64,000 nucleotides of DNA from Flagellimonas marinaquae. Lineage in GTDB: Bacteria; Bacteroidota; Bacteroidia; Flavobacteriales; Flavobacteriaceae. Of the stretch, positions 28,393-38,370 are shown in pieces; the stretch's first letter is position 1, and each line of letters starts with the position of its first letter. Below the pieces are notes generated by a model. It saw nothing but the letters and a program-made list of their open reading frames with translations. It did no database searches and was not told where the DNA came from. The stretch lies in contig NZ_CP092415.1 of NCBI RefSeq assembly GCF_023716465.1, positions 1,031,501 through 1,095,500 on the forward strand. The letters are read 5' to 3'. The position numbers were made by a program, and so were the translations under genes.

Positions 28393-31300
28393 ATGAAAGC
28401 TAAAAACTTTGGCATGTTGCTGGTGTTTTTGATATGCTTATGCACAAAAACGTTGGCGCAAGAAAAAAATGTTTCAGGTACGGTAACTGATCAAAATGGG
28501 TTACCGCTTCCAGGAGTTTCCATTATGGTCGTTGGAACCACAAATGGAACCCAAACAGATTTTGATGGAAATTATTCCATTACTGCAAATACCGGGCAGA
28601 CACTTCGCTTTAGTTATCTAGGTCAGAAAACCGTGGAGCAAACCATTGGAGCGTCCTCCATTATCAATGTTGAAATGGAAGATGACGCACAGGCCTTGGA
28701 AGAAGTGGTAGTTACTGCCTTGGGTATTGCCAGGGAAAAGAAATCCTTAGGGTATGCTACTCAAGAAGTTCAAGGAGATGAAGTAAGTACTGTTAAAGCT
28801 ACCAACTTTGTTAACTCCCTTTCTGGTAAAGTAGCTGGTATAGACATTAAGAGCAGTGGTACCATGGGAGGTTCATCAAATGTTATAATTCGGGGATATT
28901 CCTCAATTAACAACAGTAATCAAGCCCTTTTTGTGGTAGATGGCGTGCCCATTAGTAATATTAACAACAATGCAAGTGGCCAATCCAGAGGGACGGGTGG
29001 TTACGATTATGGAAACGCAGCAGCGGACATTAATCCAGAAGACATTGAATCCATAAATGTATTAAAAGGAGGTGCAGCTACCGCCTTATACGGATATAGA
29101 GCCTCCAACGGTGTAATTGTAATTACCACAAAAAAAGGAAAACGCAGCAAAGGCATTGGGGTCACCATAAATTCTTCAGCCATGTTCAATAAGTTCAATC
29201 CCGATACTTTTGCTGAATATCAGGATGAGTACGGAGCTGGTTATTATGATGGATTCCATCCCGGAGGATTCTATTTTGAAGATCAAAATAATGACGGGGT
29301 AGATGAGCCTTATGCCTTGGCAGATTGGGACGGTTCATTCGGAGTTGTTCCTTTCAACGAAAATCTATTGGTATACCAATGGAATTCATTTTACCCACAA
29401 CTTGAGGATACTTTTGGCAAAGCCACACCTTGGGTCGCTGCCAAGAATGGTCCTGAATCGGTTTTTGAAACAGGAACGACCTTGTTCAACAGTATATCGT
29501 TGGACGGAGGAAGTGAAAAAGGCCAGTTTAAATTAGGGTATACAAAAATGGACCAAAAAGGGATAATGCCCAATAGTAATGTAAGAAGGGACAATTTTGA
29601 TTTTTATGCTAGTCATAACCTGACAGATAGATTGACCGCAGCAGCCAAAGTAACCTATATCAAAACAAAAGGTAGAGGCAGATTTGGAACTGGGTACGAT
29701 TCCCAAAACTTTATGCAGACTTCCAGACAATGGTGGCAAACCAATGTCGATGTCCAAGAACAACGCGACGCATATTTTGCAACACGGGACAATATTACAT
29801 GGAACACCTCCTATATAAATCAGGATCTACATCCTATTTATCACGACAATGTGTATTGGATGCGCTACGAGAACTACGAAACAGACCTAAGAAACAGAGT
29901 GTTTGGAAATGCCTCCCTTAGCTATAAAATAAACGACTGGCTAGATGTTTTCGGAAGGGTATCCTTGGACACCTACGCAGGAAATCAAGAAGAGCGAATT
30001 AACAACCATAGCACATCTGTCTCTAAATATAGCATATACAACGAAAATTTCAACGAAATGAACTATGATCTTATGTTCAATTTCGACAAAGACCTGAGCG
30101 ATAAGGTGAATTTTAGAGGAACCATTGGTACTAACATTATGCGCCAAAAATACAGCACTTATTTAGCGTCGACCAATGGGGGTATCAATGTGGACCGACT
30201 TTTTGCATTGAGCAATTCCGTAAACGCGATCAACGCGCCAAGTCAATATGAATACTCAATGGGAGTCGATGGTTACTATGCAAACGCCTCATTCGGATTT
30301 GACAATCTTGTTTTTGTTGAGGGCTCTTACAGATACGATGTCTCATCCACACTTCCCAGCGAGAACAACAATTACGATTATTATGGGCTCTCCGGTAGTT
30401 TTGTTTTTAGTGAATTGTTTGACTCCAATGTTGTACCATTTGGAAAATTAAGGATAGGTTATGCAAAAACAGGTAACTCGGCACAACCCCTAACTTTGTA
30501 CAATACTTATGATTTAAATACTCCTGTGGGCGGTCAAGCATCAGGTTCTTTGCCTTCTACCAACAATAACTCCAACCTTTCCAACGAAAGCTCAGAAGAA
30601 AAAGAAATCGGTCTGGAAATGGAGTTTATAAACAAAAGAGCTGGTTTTGATCTTTCGCTTTACGACAAAAGATCTTATGATCTACTAAACAATATTGCAG
30701 TTACTCCGGCAATTGGATATTCAGGACAGTGGATCAATACGGGAGAAATGGAAAATAAAGGTATTGAGCTCGCATTATGGGCTACACCCATAAAATCAGA
30801 GGATTTTTCTTGGAATATAAACATGAGTTGGGGGAAAAATGAAAATAAGGTCTTGTCACTACCTCAAGGGCTGCCCGCATTGCAATTGGCTAGCGTTCAG
30901 TCCGGTCTTTCCATCAATGCTGTTGTAGGCGAGCCTTATGGTACACTTTATGGGTCCGATTTCGTTTATCTCGATGGAGAGCGTGTAATCGACGAGAATG
31001 GCAACTATGCCGTTACAGAAGGACAAAACGAAAATTTAGGTACTTTTCAACCAGACTGGAAAGGAGGAGTTAAGAACAACTTTAAGTACAAAAACCTATC
31101 ATTCAGCTTTCTAATTGATGTCCAACAAGGAGGCAAAGTTTTCTCTTTGGATACTTGGTACGGTATGGCTACAGGTCTATATCCTGAAACTGCAGGACTC
31201 AACGAACTAGGTAATCCGGTAAGGAACCCGGTAACAGATGGTGCAGATAGTGGTGGTATTCTTTTGGATGGTGTACAAGCAGATGGGACACCGAATACGA

Positions 31301-31617
31301 TAAGAGCACGTATGGATTATTATGCCCATACTTTGGGATATTCCAAAGCTCCGCACGCATTACATGTTTACGATGCTAGTTATGTTAAGTTGCGTGAAGT
31401 AGCACTATCATATTCATTACCAAAGAAGCTCATATCGAATACATTTATAAAGAACGTAACGCTATCGGCCACAGGAAGAAATTTGTGGATCATTCACAAA
31501 AATCTACCCTATAGCGATCCCGAAGCAGGGCTTAGTTCAGGTAATCTACAGGGGTACCAATCTGGTGCTTACCCTACCACCAAAGATTACGGATTTAGTG
31601 TAAAATTACAATTTTAA
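28393..31617 (+). CDS. SusC/RagA-family TonB-linked outer-membrane protein
   Basis: A 1074-residue nutrient importer. It has a signal peptide (MKAKNFGMLLVFLICLCTKTLA), a carboxypeptidase-regulatory-like domain (VSGTVTDQNGLPLPGVSIMV...DFDGNYSI, about 26-105), the TonB box area ALEEVVVTALGI, a plug (VIIRGYSSINNSNQALFVVDGVPI; VLKGGAATALYGYRASNGVI) and a large beta barrel ending in aromatic VKLQF. It pairs with the SusD protein 10 bp downstream. No glycoside hydrolase or peptidase gene adjoins it, so the substrate cannot be inferred. Confidence 0.96.
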   Translation: MKAKNFGMLLVFLICLCTKTLAQEKNVSGTVTDQNGLPLPGVSIMVVGTTNGTQTDFDGNYSITANTGQTLRFSYLGQKTVEQTIGASSIINVEMEDDAQALEEVVVTALGIAREKKSLGYATQEVQGDEVSTVKATNFVNSLSGKVAGIDIKSSGTMGGSSNVIIRGYSSINNSNQALFVVDGVPISNINNNASGQSRGTGGYDYGNAAADINPEDIESINVLKGGAATALYGYRASNGVIVITTKKGKRSKGIGVTINSSAMFNKFNPDTFAEYQDEYGAGYYDGFHPGGFYFEDQNNDGVDEPYALADWDGSFGVVPFNENLLVYQWNSFYPQLEDTFGKATPWVAAKNGPESVFETGTTLFNSISLDGGSEKGQFKLGYTKMDQKGIMPNSNVRRDNFDFYASHNLTDRLTAAAKVTYIKTKGRGRFGTGYDSQNFMQTSRQWWQTNVDVQEQRDAYFATRDNITWNTSYINQDLHPIYHDNVYWMRYENYETDLRNRVFGNASLSYKINDWLDVFGRVSLDTYAGNQEERINNHSTSVSKYSIYNENFNEMNYDLMFNFDKDLSDKVNFRGTIGTNIMRQKYSTYLASTNGGINVDRLFALSNSVNAINAPSQYEYSMGVDGYYANASFGFDNLVFVEGSYRYDVSSTLPSENNNYDYYGLSGSFVFSELFDSNVVPFGKLRIGYAKTGNSAQPLTLYNTYDLNTPVGGQASGSLPSTNNNSNLSNESSEEKEIGLEMEFINKRAGFDLSLYDKRSYDLLNNIAVTPAIGYSGQWINTGEMENKGIELALWATPIKSEDFSWNINMSWGKNENKVLSLPQGLPALQLASVQSGLSINAVVGEPYGTLYGSDFVYLDGERVIDENGNYAVTEGQNENLGTFQPDWKGGVKNNFKYKNLSFSFLIDVQQGGKVFSLDTWYGMATGLYPETAGLNELGNPVRNPVTDGADSGGILLDGVQADGTPNTIRARMDYYAHTLGYSKAPHALHVYDASYVKLREVALSYSLPKKLISNTFIKNVTLSATGRNLWIIHKNLPYSDPEAGLSSGNLQGYQSGAYPTTKDYGFSVKLQF

Positions 31618-31627
31618 AAAAATAACG

Positions 31628-33061
31628 ATGAAAAAAGCAATATATATACTCCTTGCTATTGGGATGACATTTGGTTGTCAAGACTTTGATGACTGGAATG
31701 TTGACGAAAAAAATCCCAGTTCCATACCCTCGACTTACCTCTTAACAAGTGCTGAAAAAGACTTGTTTACGAGAATGGGAAGTACCAGTGTGAACTATAA
31801 CATATTCAAACTATTTGCACAATATTGGACCGAGACCCAATATACGGATGAAGTAAACTACAATATAAGAGGTAGGGACATAGGCGGAAATTTCTTTCTG
31901 TATTTGTACAGGGACATATTAAACGATCTGAAAGATGCCCAAAGACTTGTAGATGAGGACACCTCATTAAGCGCAAGCATTAAATCTACGCAAACCGGTG
32001 TATTGGAAGTGTTGCAAATTTATACTTGGCACGTCCTTGTGGACACTTATGGAGATATCCCCTATTCAGAAGCTTTACAAGGTATTGAAAACTTGACACC
32101 AGTATATGATGATGATGTTGAAATATACAGCGATTTATTCTCAAGATTGGACAACGCCATTCAATTATTAAATGCGGATTCTGAATCTTTCGGCGCAGCT
32201 GATTTAATTTATAATGGCTCTACCGACCAATGGAAAAAGTTTGCTAACTCCTTAAAATTGAGGATGGCAGTGAGAATATCCGACTATGATAACTCAACTG
32301 CCCAACAACTGGCATCCGAAGCCGTGTCGGCAGGTGTTTTTAGTTCCAATGGAGACAATGCATCCTTCCCATTTGAAACATCGCCTCCAAATACAAATCC
32401 TGTCTGGACCAGTTTAGTACAATCCGGGCGAAACGACTTTGTTGTTGCCAATACATTCGTTGACGCTATTTTACCTTTGAACGACCCGCGTACACCCGTT
32501 TTCATGGATGATAATTTGGAAGGTGGATATGAGGGTGCACCCTACGGTGTAGGAAGTGCTTATACAGATTATACACACATAGGCGATCTTTGGCACACAC
32601 CTGATTTTGAAGGTATAATATTAAGCTATGATGAAGTTCAATTTTTATTGGCAGAAGCAATCGAAAGAGGTCTGATTGCCGGTGATGCAGCAACTCATTA
32701 CTATAATGCAATAACAGCTTCAATTTTATACTGGGGCGGGTCACAGGAAGATGCGGACAATTACATCACCCAAGCCAGTGTAGCATATGATGCTGCCAAC
32801 TGGAAAAAATCAATTGGTGTTCAAAAATATATTGCACTATATGGTAGAGGTTTTGAGGCATGGTCTTCTTGGAGACTTTTGGATTACCCAGATACATTTA
32901 TAAGACCAGAAGTTTCGGGCGAACCTGTTCCTCGTAGATATTTATACGGTAACGACGACGGAGATGTGAACAGTGCCAACTATGAAGCCGCAAGTGCTGC
33001 CATGGGAGGCGACCTAAAAACCTCAAGAGTTTTTTGGGACATTACCGGAGAAGGAAACTAA
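31628..33061 (+). CDS. SusD/RagB-family nutrient-binding lipoprotein
   Basis: A 477-residue surface lipoprotein (signal MKKAIYILLAIGMTFGC, lipidated Cys 17) that forms the lid of the SusC barrel. SusD-like helical TPR features are present, for example LLTSAEKDLFTRMG, VLEVLQIYTWHVLVDTYGDIPYSEAL, WKKFANSLKLRMAVRIS and EVQFLLAEAIERG. It is of the SusD_RagB-2 kind and about the usual length. A strong terminator follows. Confidence 0.95.
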   Translation: MKKAIYILLAIGMTFGCQDFDDWNVDEKNPSSIPSTYLLTSAEKDLFTRMGSTSVNYNIFKLFAQYWTETQYTDEVNYNIRGRDIGGNFFLYLYRDILNDLKDAQRLVDEDTSLSASIKSTQTGVLEVLQIYTWHVLVDTYGDIPYSEALQGIENLTPVYDDDVEIYSDLFSRLDNAIQLLNADSESFGAADLIYNGSTDQWKKFANSLKLRMAVRISDYDNSTAQQLASEAVSAGVFSSNGDNASFPFETSPPNTNPVWTSLVQSGRNDFVVANTFVDAILPLNDPRTPVFMDDNLEGGYEGAPYGVGSAYTDYTHIGDLWHTPDFEGIILSYDEVQFLLAEAIERGLIAGDAATHYYNAITASILYWGGSQEDADNYITQASVAYDAANWKKSIGVQKYIALYGRGFEAWSSWRLLDYPDTFIRPEVSGEPVPRRYLYGNDDGDVNSANYEAASAAMGGDLKTSRVFWDITGEGN

Positions 33062-33099
33062 GGTTATTACAAAATTGAGTTTAGTTTAACAATTACCCT

Positions 33100-33134
33100 A
33101 AAATTCCAGGGCTTAAACATGGCCCTGGAATTTT
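33100..33134 (+). terminator. Terminator of the susCD operon
   Basis: A perfect 13-bp inverted repeat (33100-33112 with 33122-33134, core TTCCAGGGC/GCCCTGGAA) with a 9-nt loop, ending in TTTT and located 39 bp after the susD stop. Confidence 0.8.
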
Positions 33135-33181
33135 CCATTAATAAAGTTTCACTTACTATAAATCCAATCCTTTTTTAAATC

Positions 33182-33856
33182 ATGAGACCCATAACAATTA
33201 TAATATTGCTATTCCTTTCGATCTACTCACATTCGCAAAGAAATGATCCAAACCTAAGGTCTGGACAAATGCACAATTACAACCCATTAATTTCCAGCAA
33301 CATAAATAAGTTTTTAGGTACCCAAAAAAATATACAGGGTTCCCGATTTGTATTTGAAAAATTCAATGAACAAGGTAAAATTTACACAAACAATCAAGTC
33401 TACAGTGCCAATGGCCTAAACATAGACGCACTAAATAATGATTTGGTTCTTAAAATCGGGAAAGATTCCATTTTGGTTTTGGAAAAAAATAGGGTTGATT
33501 CTATTCGAATTGACAATCAATTATTTAAAAGAGCTGGAGCAATGGAACTATTTTACGAGGTACTGTTTGAAAACAATAAGGTATCTCTCTTAAAAATGTA
33601 CAATTGCCATGTAAAACAAGGAAAAACCAATGTTATGATGGGCAAAACAGAAAACGACAGCTATGTCCTTACCGAAAAATACTACCTATATGAAGAAGGA
33701 AAATCACCTTCTGCATTCAGATTAAACAAAAAAAGCCTATTCCAGTTCTTCAACAATAAGAAAACACAATTAAAAGCCCATATCAAAAAAAATAATCTTA
33801 AATTAAATCAAGAGGAAGATGTGATCAGGTTATTTAACTATTACTATTCCATTTAA
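33182..33856 (+). CDS. Secreted protein of unknown function
   Basis: A 224-residue protein with a signal peptide (MRPITIIILLFLSIYSHSQ). The mature part is rich in Lys, Asn, Leu and Tyr, without Cys pairs, repeats or a recognisable catalytic motif. It may be a periplasmic or surface protein. It follows the susCD terminator, so it is probably transcribed separately. I do not recognise a family. Confidence 0.78.
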   Translation: MRPITIIILLFLSIYSHSQRNDPNLRSGQMHNYNPLISSNINKFLGTQKNIQGSRFVFEKFNEQGKIYTNNQVYSANGLNIDALNNDLVLKIGKDSILVLEKNRVDSIRIDNQLFKRAGAMELFYEVLFENNKVSLLKMYNCHVKQGKTNVMMGKTENDSYVLTEKYYLYEEGKSPSAFRLNKKSLFQFFNNKKTQLKAHIKKNNLKLNQEEDVIRLFNYYYSI

Positions 33857-34019
33857 AACTGATCTAATTGACAATTCAATATGTAAGATTATAATCCTCA
33901 AATAAAACCAAGCAAACCCTTTATCCATAAACCCAAACAGGGCATCCATCAATTAGACCCATTAATTTCAGGGCATTTCTTATATGTTTGATACCTATTC
34001 ATCAAACTATTTATAAGAG

Positions 34020-34601
34020 ATGGCCCAAATCTTTACCAAAATAGGTTATCGATTCCTCCTAGGAACCATATTCCTAACTGCTTCCCAGACCTTTTCGCAA
34101 ATTGACCCAGCGGTTTCGAATAGGCTCAATGGCTTTATGCGCGAAAACTGCACAACCACATTTAATGAAATTTCTTCCACCCCAGTAGAAAACATACTCA
34201 AATACAAAGTCTTCCACATTGTTCAGGAGACCCAAAACATGTATGGTGAAAAGAAGAAAAACATCAATGAATTTATTGTGATCGATACTGGACAAAAAGT
34301 AGCAAGTTTTGAACACGTCCAAGCGAATACGAGCTTGCCTGAACTTACCAACTATATTCGGGAAGATTTTATTCTTGATCAAGAAAGCGCGCACGAATTC
34401 CAATCCCTCTTGGATTATATTTATCCCATAGAAGATTGGAAGCCCGACCATAGAGAATATTTTCAAAAAAATGGCAAATGGTACTTCTTACGCGATGCCT
34501 ATTTCCGGACCAAGCAAGGGTTTGAGGTCACTGTTGATATTCAGGGAAGAATCACGGATATCTGCTATAAAATGAAATGGAACGGTTCCGAAAGCAAATA
34601 A
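34020..34601 (+). CDS. Secreted protein of unknown function
   Basis: A 193-residue protein with a signal-like N-terminus (GYRFLLGTIFLTASQTFSQ) and a mature part containing two cysteines (ENCTTTFNE and ITDICYKMK) that could form a disulfide. Aromatic and acidic residues are common (DWKPDHREYFQKNGKWYFLRDAYF). No known domain is recognised. It ends 20 bp before a bidirectional terminator shared with the convergent PpiD-like gene. Confidence 0.75.
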   Translation: MAQIFTKIGYRFLLGTIFLTASQTFSQIDPAVSNRLNGFMRENCTTTFNEISSTPVENILKYKVFHIVQETQNMYGEKKKNINEFIVIDTGQKVASFEHVQANTSLPELTNYIREDFILDQESAHEFQSLLDYIYPIEDWKPDHREYFQKNGKWYFLRDAYFRTKQGFEVTVDIQGRITDICYKMKWNGSESK

Positions 34602-34620
34602 CTATCTTGAACAAACAAAA

Positions 34621-34647
34621 ATGCCTCCCGTTCGGGAGGCATTTTTT
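34621..34647 (+). terminator. Bidirectional terminator
   Basis: A 10-bp inverted repeat (ATGCCTCCCG/CGGGAGGCAT, 34621-34630 with 34633-34642) is followed by six T residues on the plus strand and preceded by five A residues, so it can serve both convergent genes. Confidence 0.88.
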
Positions 34648-34667
34648 ATATTCTGTATGGCCATTTC

Positions 34668-36788
34668 TTAGTAGAACGTAGCTCTCTTATCTTCTATCTC
34701 AGCCTTATCTTTTAAGGCATTGTAAACCGAACCGTTTACCCTTGCAGCAGCACTACTTTGCAAATTTTGTGCATAGGTACTGTAATTTTCAACATCTGCA
34801 GCTTCGGTTTTATTGGTCACTTTGATCATAAAAACCCCTGAGTTGCCTTCGATCAATTTGGATGTTTGGTTTACATCCAGGGCAAAGGCACTTCCTACAA
34901 CCAATGGCTCTCTACCGGCTCCTGGAATGGTAGGAGAAGACAAAGTCACCGCAGAGGCCGTGCTAACACTTACATTATTGTCGGATGCAATGGCTTCCAT
35001 AGCCTTACCTTGATTGGCCGAAATGATCTGTTGTGCCTTACGCTCTTTTCTGATTGCAGGCAATGCGGTAGCAGAAGCATCCTCGGGCGCCATAAGACCT
35101 TTTTTGTATTTTTTGGTCAATTGCACCACAGCATATCCATTGTTCACATTAAACCGTCTGATGTCACCAACACTGGTATCTTCGTTAAACACCCATTGTA
35201 CAATACTACGTTGTGAACCGAGTCCGGGAAGATTTTCTTCCATTTCCTTGATTTTATTCACTGGTCGAACAGTGTAAGAACTTTCTCTTGCGATATCACC
35301 AAAATTTTCGGGTTCTTCATCCAAAACGGCCATTTCAAATTTGGTGGCATCGGTAAACAAGGTGTTTATAGTTTCTTCGGAGGGCTCTATCTCCCTCGCC
35401 AAAGTTGCTACCTGGATCACATCTTGCTTATCGTCCACTTTGATCACGTGGTATCCGAACTGTGTTTCCACCAAACCTATGGTTCCCGTTGGGTTTCCAA
35501 AACAAAAATCGTTGAACTCGTCTGCCATTACACCTTCTTGGAAATACCCAAGGTCACCTCCACGTGGGGCCGATGGACCATCCGAATTATCCCTTGCCAA
35601 TGTTGAGAACAAGACACCTTCTTTTTTGGCTTCTGCCAATAGTCGTTTGGCTTCTGTTTCGGCCTCTTCTTTTGTTCTGGTAATCGATGGATTGGCACGC
35701 TCTGCACCTTCCCAAGTAATCAAAATATGGCTTGCCTTAACGGTTCCATTGGCCTTTCTGTCCATTACTTTGGAAATTTTGTAAAAATCCCCATCCTTGT
35801 ACGGACCATAAATATCACCAACATTCATCGCCATAAGTGTATCGGCCACAACCGTGGGCAAATCGTTCTTGGCCTTGTAAATGGTATCGAATTTAGTGTC
35901 GGAGTAGCGGTCCAAAAATGCGGCCATCGCTGTTGTATTTCGGAATCCGGCAATGGTATCGTTAGCGTCCTTTGCTTCTGAATATTCCACAGAATCGTCC
36001 AATAGAGCGGTAATACCTTCTTTTACATTGTTGTCATCTTCTGCGGATGGCTTTTCTTCAAAATACACAAATCTGATGTCGCGTGCCTTTTCCTGCTGAA
36101 ACTTGGTCTTATGGTCGTTGATATATGCTTGTATATCACTTTTGGACACATTGATAGTGCTATCGGGTATTGAAGTAAAAGGAATACGAACGTACTGAAG
36201 GTCCACTTTATCGTTGGACATATCGTAGTCCAGTTTTCCTTCGGTCAAGGTCGCAGTAACTCCTCCTTTAACCAAATTAAAGTACATACGTTCTTTGGCA
36301 GCTTGAATGATAGAGGCCTCGTCCTGCAACCAAGCATCATATCGCAAAGGATCGTTCGCTTTCCAATCGGCAATGGCGCTTCTGAACACTTCTTCGTTAA
36401 AGATTCCGTTCTCATCTTGGAAATCCGGAATTTGAGCGTAGCCGGATGTTCTTACGAACTCAACGATTTGATCACTTTCCACATCGATTCCCAAATCTTC
36501 GAATTGCTGGTTCAAAATGGTCTTTCTTACTTCTTGATCGTACACCATGTTCACCAATTGGGTAGATGATACCGTTGGCCCATATCGTCGAGAAGCTGTT
36601 TCTACCTGAGCTCTAAACTCATCAATAGGAATGTTTTCCCCATTAACTTCAGCGACCGTGGAACCCACTTTTGTTCCAGAAAAATTATCGCTGCTGAATA
36701 CTCCGGATATTACGAATGCGAACAACGCCAAACCAATTATTAGAATTAGAACTGTTGTCCGTTTTCTAATATTCTCTAATATTGCCAT
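34668..36788 (-). CDS. PpiD/SurA-type peptidyl-prolyl isomerase, membrane anchored
   Basis: A 706-residue periplasmic foldase from ATG 36788; an earlier ATG at 36842 would place 18 polar residues before the anchor and is less likely. It has one N-terminal helix (TTVLILIIGLALFAFVISGVF), a SurA_N-like region with VNGENIPIDEFRAQVE, and a parvulin PpiC domain near 340-460 (KASHILI...LARDNSDGPSAPRGGDLGYF...FGYHVIKV). It assists folding of outer-membrane and periplasmic proteins. It is followed on the same strand by nothing and preceded by the CNNM gene. Confidence 0.93.
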   Translation of the reverse strand: MAILENIRKRTTVLILIIGLALFAFVISGVFSSDNFSGTKVGSTVAEVNGENIPIDEFRAQVETASRRYGPTVSSTQLVNMVYDQEVRKTILNQQFEDLGIDVESDQIVEFVRTSGYAQIPDFQDENGIFNEEVFRSAIADWKANDPLRYDAWLQDEASIIQAAKERMYFNLVKGGVTATLTEGKLDYDMSNDKVDLQYVRIPFTSIPDSTINVSKSDIQAYINDHKTKFQQEKARDIRFVYFEEKPSAEDDNNVKEGITALLDDSVEYSEAKDANDTIAGFRNTTAMAAFLDRYSDTKFDTIYKAKNDLPTVVADTLMAMNVGDIYGPYKDGDFYKISKVMDRKANGTVKASHILITWEGAERANPSITRTKEEAETEAKRLLAEAKKEGVLFSTLARDNSDGPSAPRGGDLGYFQEGVMADEFNDFCFGNPTGTIGLVETQFGYHVIKVDDKQDVIQVATLAREIEPSEETINTLFTDATKFEMAVLDEEPENFGDIARESSYTVRPVNKIKEMEENLPGLGSQRSIVQWVFNEDTSVGDIRRFNVNNGYAVVQLTKKYKKGLMAPEDASATALPAIRKERKAQQIISANQGKAMEAIASDNNVSVSTASAVTLSSPTIPGAGREPLVVGSAFALDVNQTSKLIEGNSGVFMIKVTNKTEAADVENYSTYAQNLQSSAAARVNGSVYNALKDKAEIEDKRATFY

Positions 36789-36873
36789 TTTACTGCTTGT
36801 TTTCTTTAAATTCAGTGGGCGAAAATACCACTTTCTTTTCAAATAGGAAAGCTAAAAAAGGGAGTGGAATATA

Positions 36874-38163
36874 TTAATCTTCAGTCTGAACCACCACACT
36901 TACCAAATCAATTTTGGTATTGGACACTTCCAATATTTTGAAGGTGAAATTATCTACGGTTACTTCTGTATCTTTTTCGGGAATCTCGCCTGTATGGTTT
37001 ACGATCAATCCGCCCAATGTTTCGTACTCTTCTCCCTCGGGAAGCTCCAATTTATAGTTTTCGTTAATGTAATCCACCTCCATACGGGCAGAAAACTTAA
37101 ACTCGTTCTCACTTATTTTTTCTTCGTGCAGGTCGGTGGAATCGTGTTCATCCTCGATTTCGCCAAACAACTCTTCTATAATATCCTCTACAGTAAGAAT
37201 ACCCGATGTGCCACCGTATTCGTCCAAAACTACGGCCATGCTTTTACGTTTTTTAGTAAGTACGTTAAGAATATCCTGTATCAACATGGTCTCTGGAACA
37301 AATTCCACCGGTAGGAGAATACTTTTTATGGTCTTGGGTTTTTTAAATAGCTCATAGGAATGGACATAGCCAATTATCTCATCTATACTTTCTTTAAAAA
37401 TCAAGATTTTTGAATACCCCGTTTCCGAAAAGAGCTTGGCCAAATTCTTAGGGGTCTCGCTCTGCTCCACTGCTACGATCTCGGTCCTGGGAACCATGAC
37501 CTCTCTTGCCTTTACGGTTGAAAACTCCAGTGCATTCTGAAAAATCTGAATCTCGGAATCCACATCGTCCTCTTCTTCCACAGTCTCCATTTGCTCGGTT
37601 ATGTAATCCCCCAATTCCAGTTTGGTAAAAGAGAGTTGCATATCATCTCCATCGGTTTTAAAGAAAACTCTAAGTATAAAGTCGGATACTTTAATAACAA
37701 ACCAAGATATAATGGAAAAAAGCAGGTAGAAAAAATAAGCAGGTACGGCCAAGGCCTTTAATAATGCGTTTGCATAGATCTGAAAAAATACTTTGGGCAT
37801 AAACTCGGCGGTGAGGAGTATCACCAACGTAGAGATCACCGTTTGCGATAGCAGGCTAAAATCCGTCAACAAAACATTTAGGAACTGATAATTGGTAGGC
37901 AACAAACCTTGGAACCATTCCATTAACAGGTCACCCATAAACAGACCATAGATCACCAAGGCGATATTGTTTCCAATAAGCATGGTGGCTATAAACTTTG
38001 AAGGCTTGTCCGTTAGCAAGGTAAGCACCTTGGCCAAAAAGCCTTCTTGCTTTTTCTCTATTTCAATATGAATCCTATTGGCTGAAATGAAAGCTATTTC
38101 CATTCCAGAAAAAAATGCCGAAAACAGCAGGGAAAGTACGATAATGATGATGGAGGGGTCCAA
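36874..38163 (-). CDS. CNNM/CBS-domain 'hemolysin family' membrane protein
   Basis: A 429-residue protein with a DUF21/CNNM membrane domain (about 1-190, four helices), a CBS pair (about 205-335; VMVPRTEIVAVEQ, LDEYGGTSGILTVEDIIEELFGEIEDEHD) and a C-terminal CorC_HlyC domain (about 345-425). Relatives are linked to Mg/Co efflux or cation homeostasis. The hemolysin name is historical. The flavobacterial gliding protein GldE shares this architecture but is normally near ssb and gldD, which are absent here. Confidence 0.92.
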   Translation of the reverse strand: MDPSIIIIVLSLLFSAFFSGMEIAFISANRIHIEIEKKQEGFLAKVLTLLTDKPSKFIATMLIGNNIALVIYGLFMGDLLMEWFQGLLPTNYQFLNVLLTDFSLLSQTVISTLVILLTAEFMPKVFFQIYANALLKALAVPAYFFYLLFSIISWFVIKVSDFILRVFFKTDGDDMQLSFTKLELGDYITEQMETVEEEDDVDSEIQIFQNALEFSTVKAREVMVPRTEIVAVEQSETPKNLAKLFSETGYSKILIFKESIDEIIGYVHSYELFKKPKTIKSILLPVEFVPETMLIQDILNVLTKKRKSMAVVLDEYGGTSGILTVEDIIEELFGEIEDEHDSTDLHEEKISENEFKFSARMEVDYINENYKLELPEGEEYETLGGLIVNHTGEIPEKDTEVTVDNFTFKILEVSNTKIDLVSVVVQTED

Positions 38164-38165
38164 TG

Positions 38166-38369
38166 CTACTTTTTATTATCCGAGTTGCGCTGTTCAAATC
38201 GTTTCCGATACCTTCTTCTAAAGAGGAACATTGCCACAGATACTACCGCGAAGAAGATAAAGATATAGGTCTCCTTTGGATTAATGCTCCAAAGTGTTGC
38301 GATCTTATAAATAGAAATCACCGCTACGGCCAAATAAAGGTATTCAGTATATCTTAAAATTTTGATCAT
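38166..38369 (-). CDS. Small two-helix membrane protein
   Basis: A 67-residue protein with two hydrophobic helices (about 9-26 and 35-50) and a highly basic tail (FRRRYRKRFEQRNSDNKK). It lies 2 bp upstream of the CNNM gene and 1 bp downstream of lptC, so it is part of this minus-strand operon. The function is unknown. Confidence 0.85.
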   Translation of the reverse strand: MIKILRYTEYLYLAVAVISIYKIATLWSINPKETYIFIFFAVVSVAMFLFRRRYRKRFEQRNSDNKK

Positions 38370-38370
38370 C

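Noticed and set aside
36874..38163. Assignment of the CNNM/CBS protein as gliding protein GldE
   Set aside because: The architecture matches but the usual gldE neighbours (ssb, gldD, mutY) are absent and the context is lptC, so the general family name is safer.
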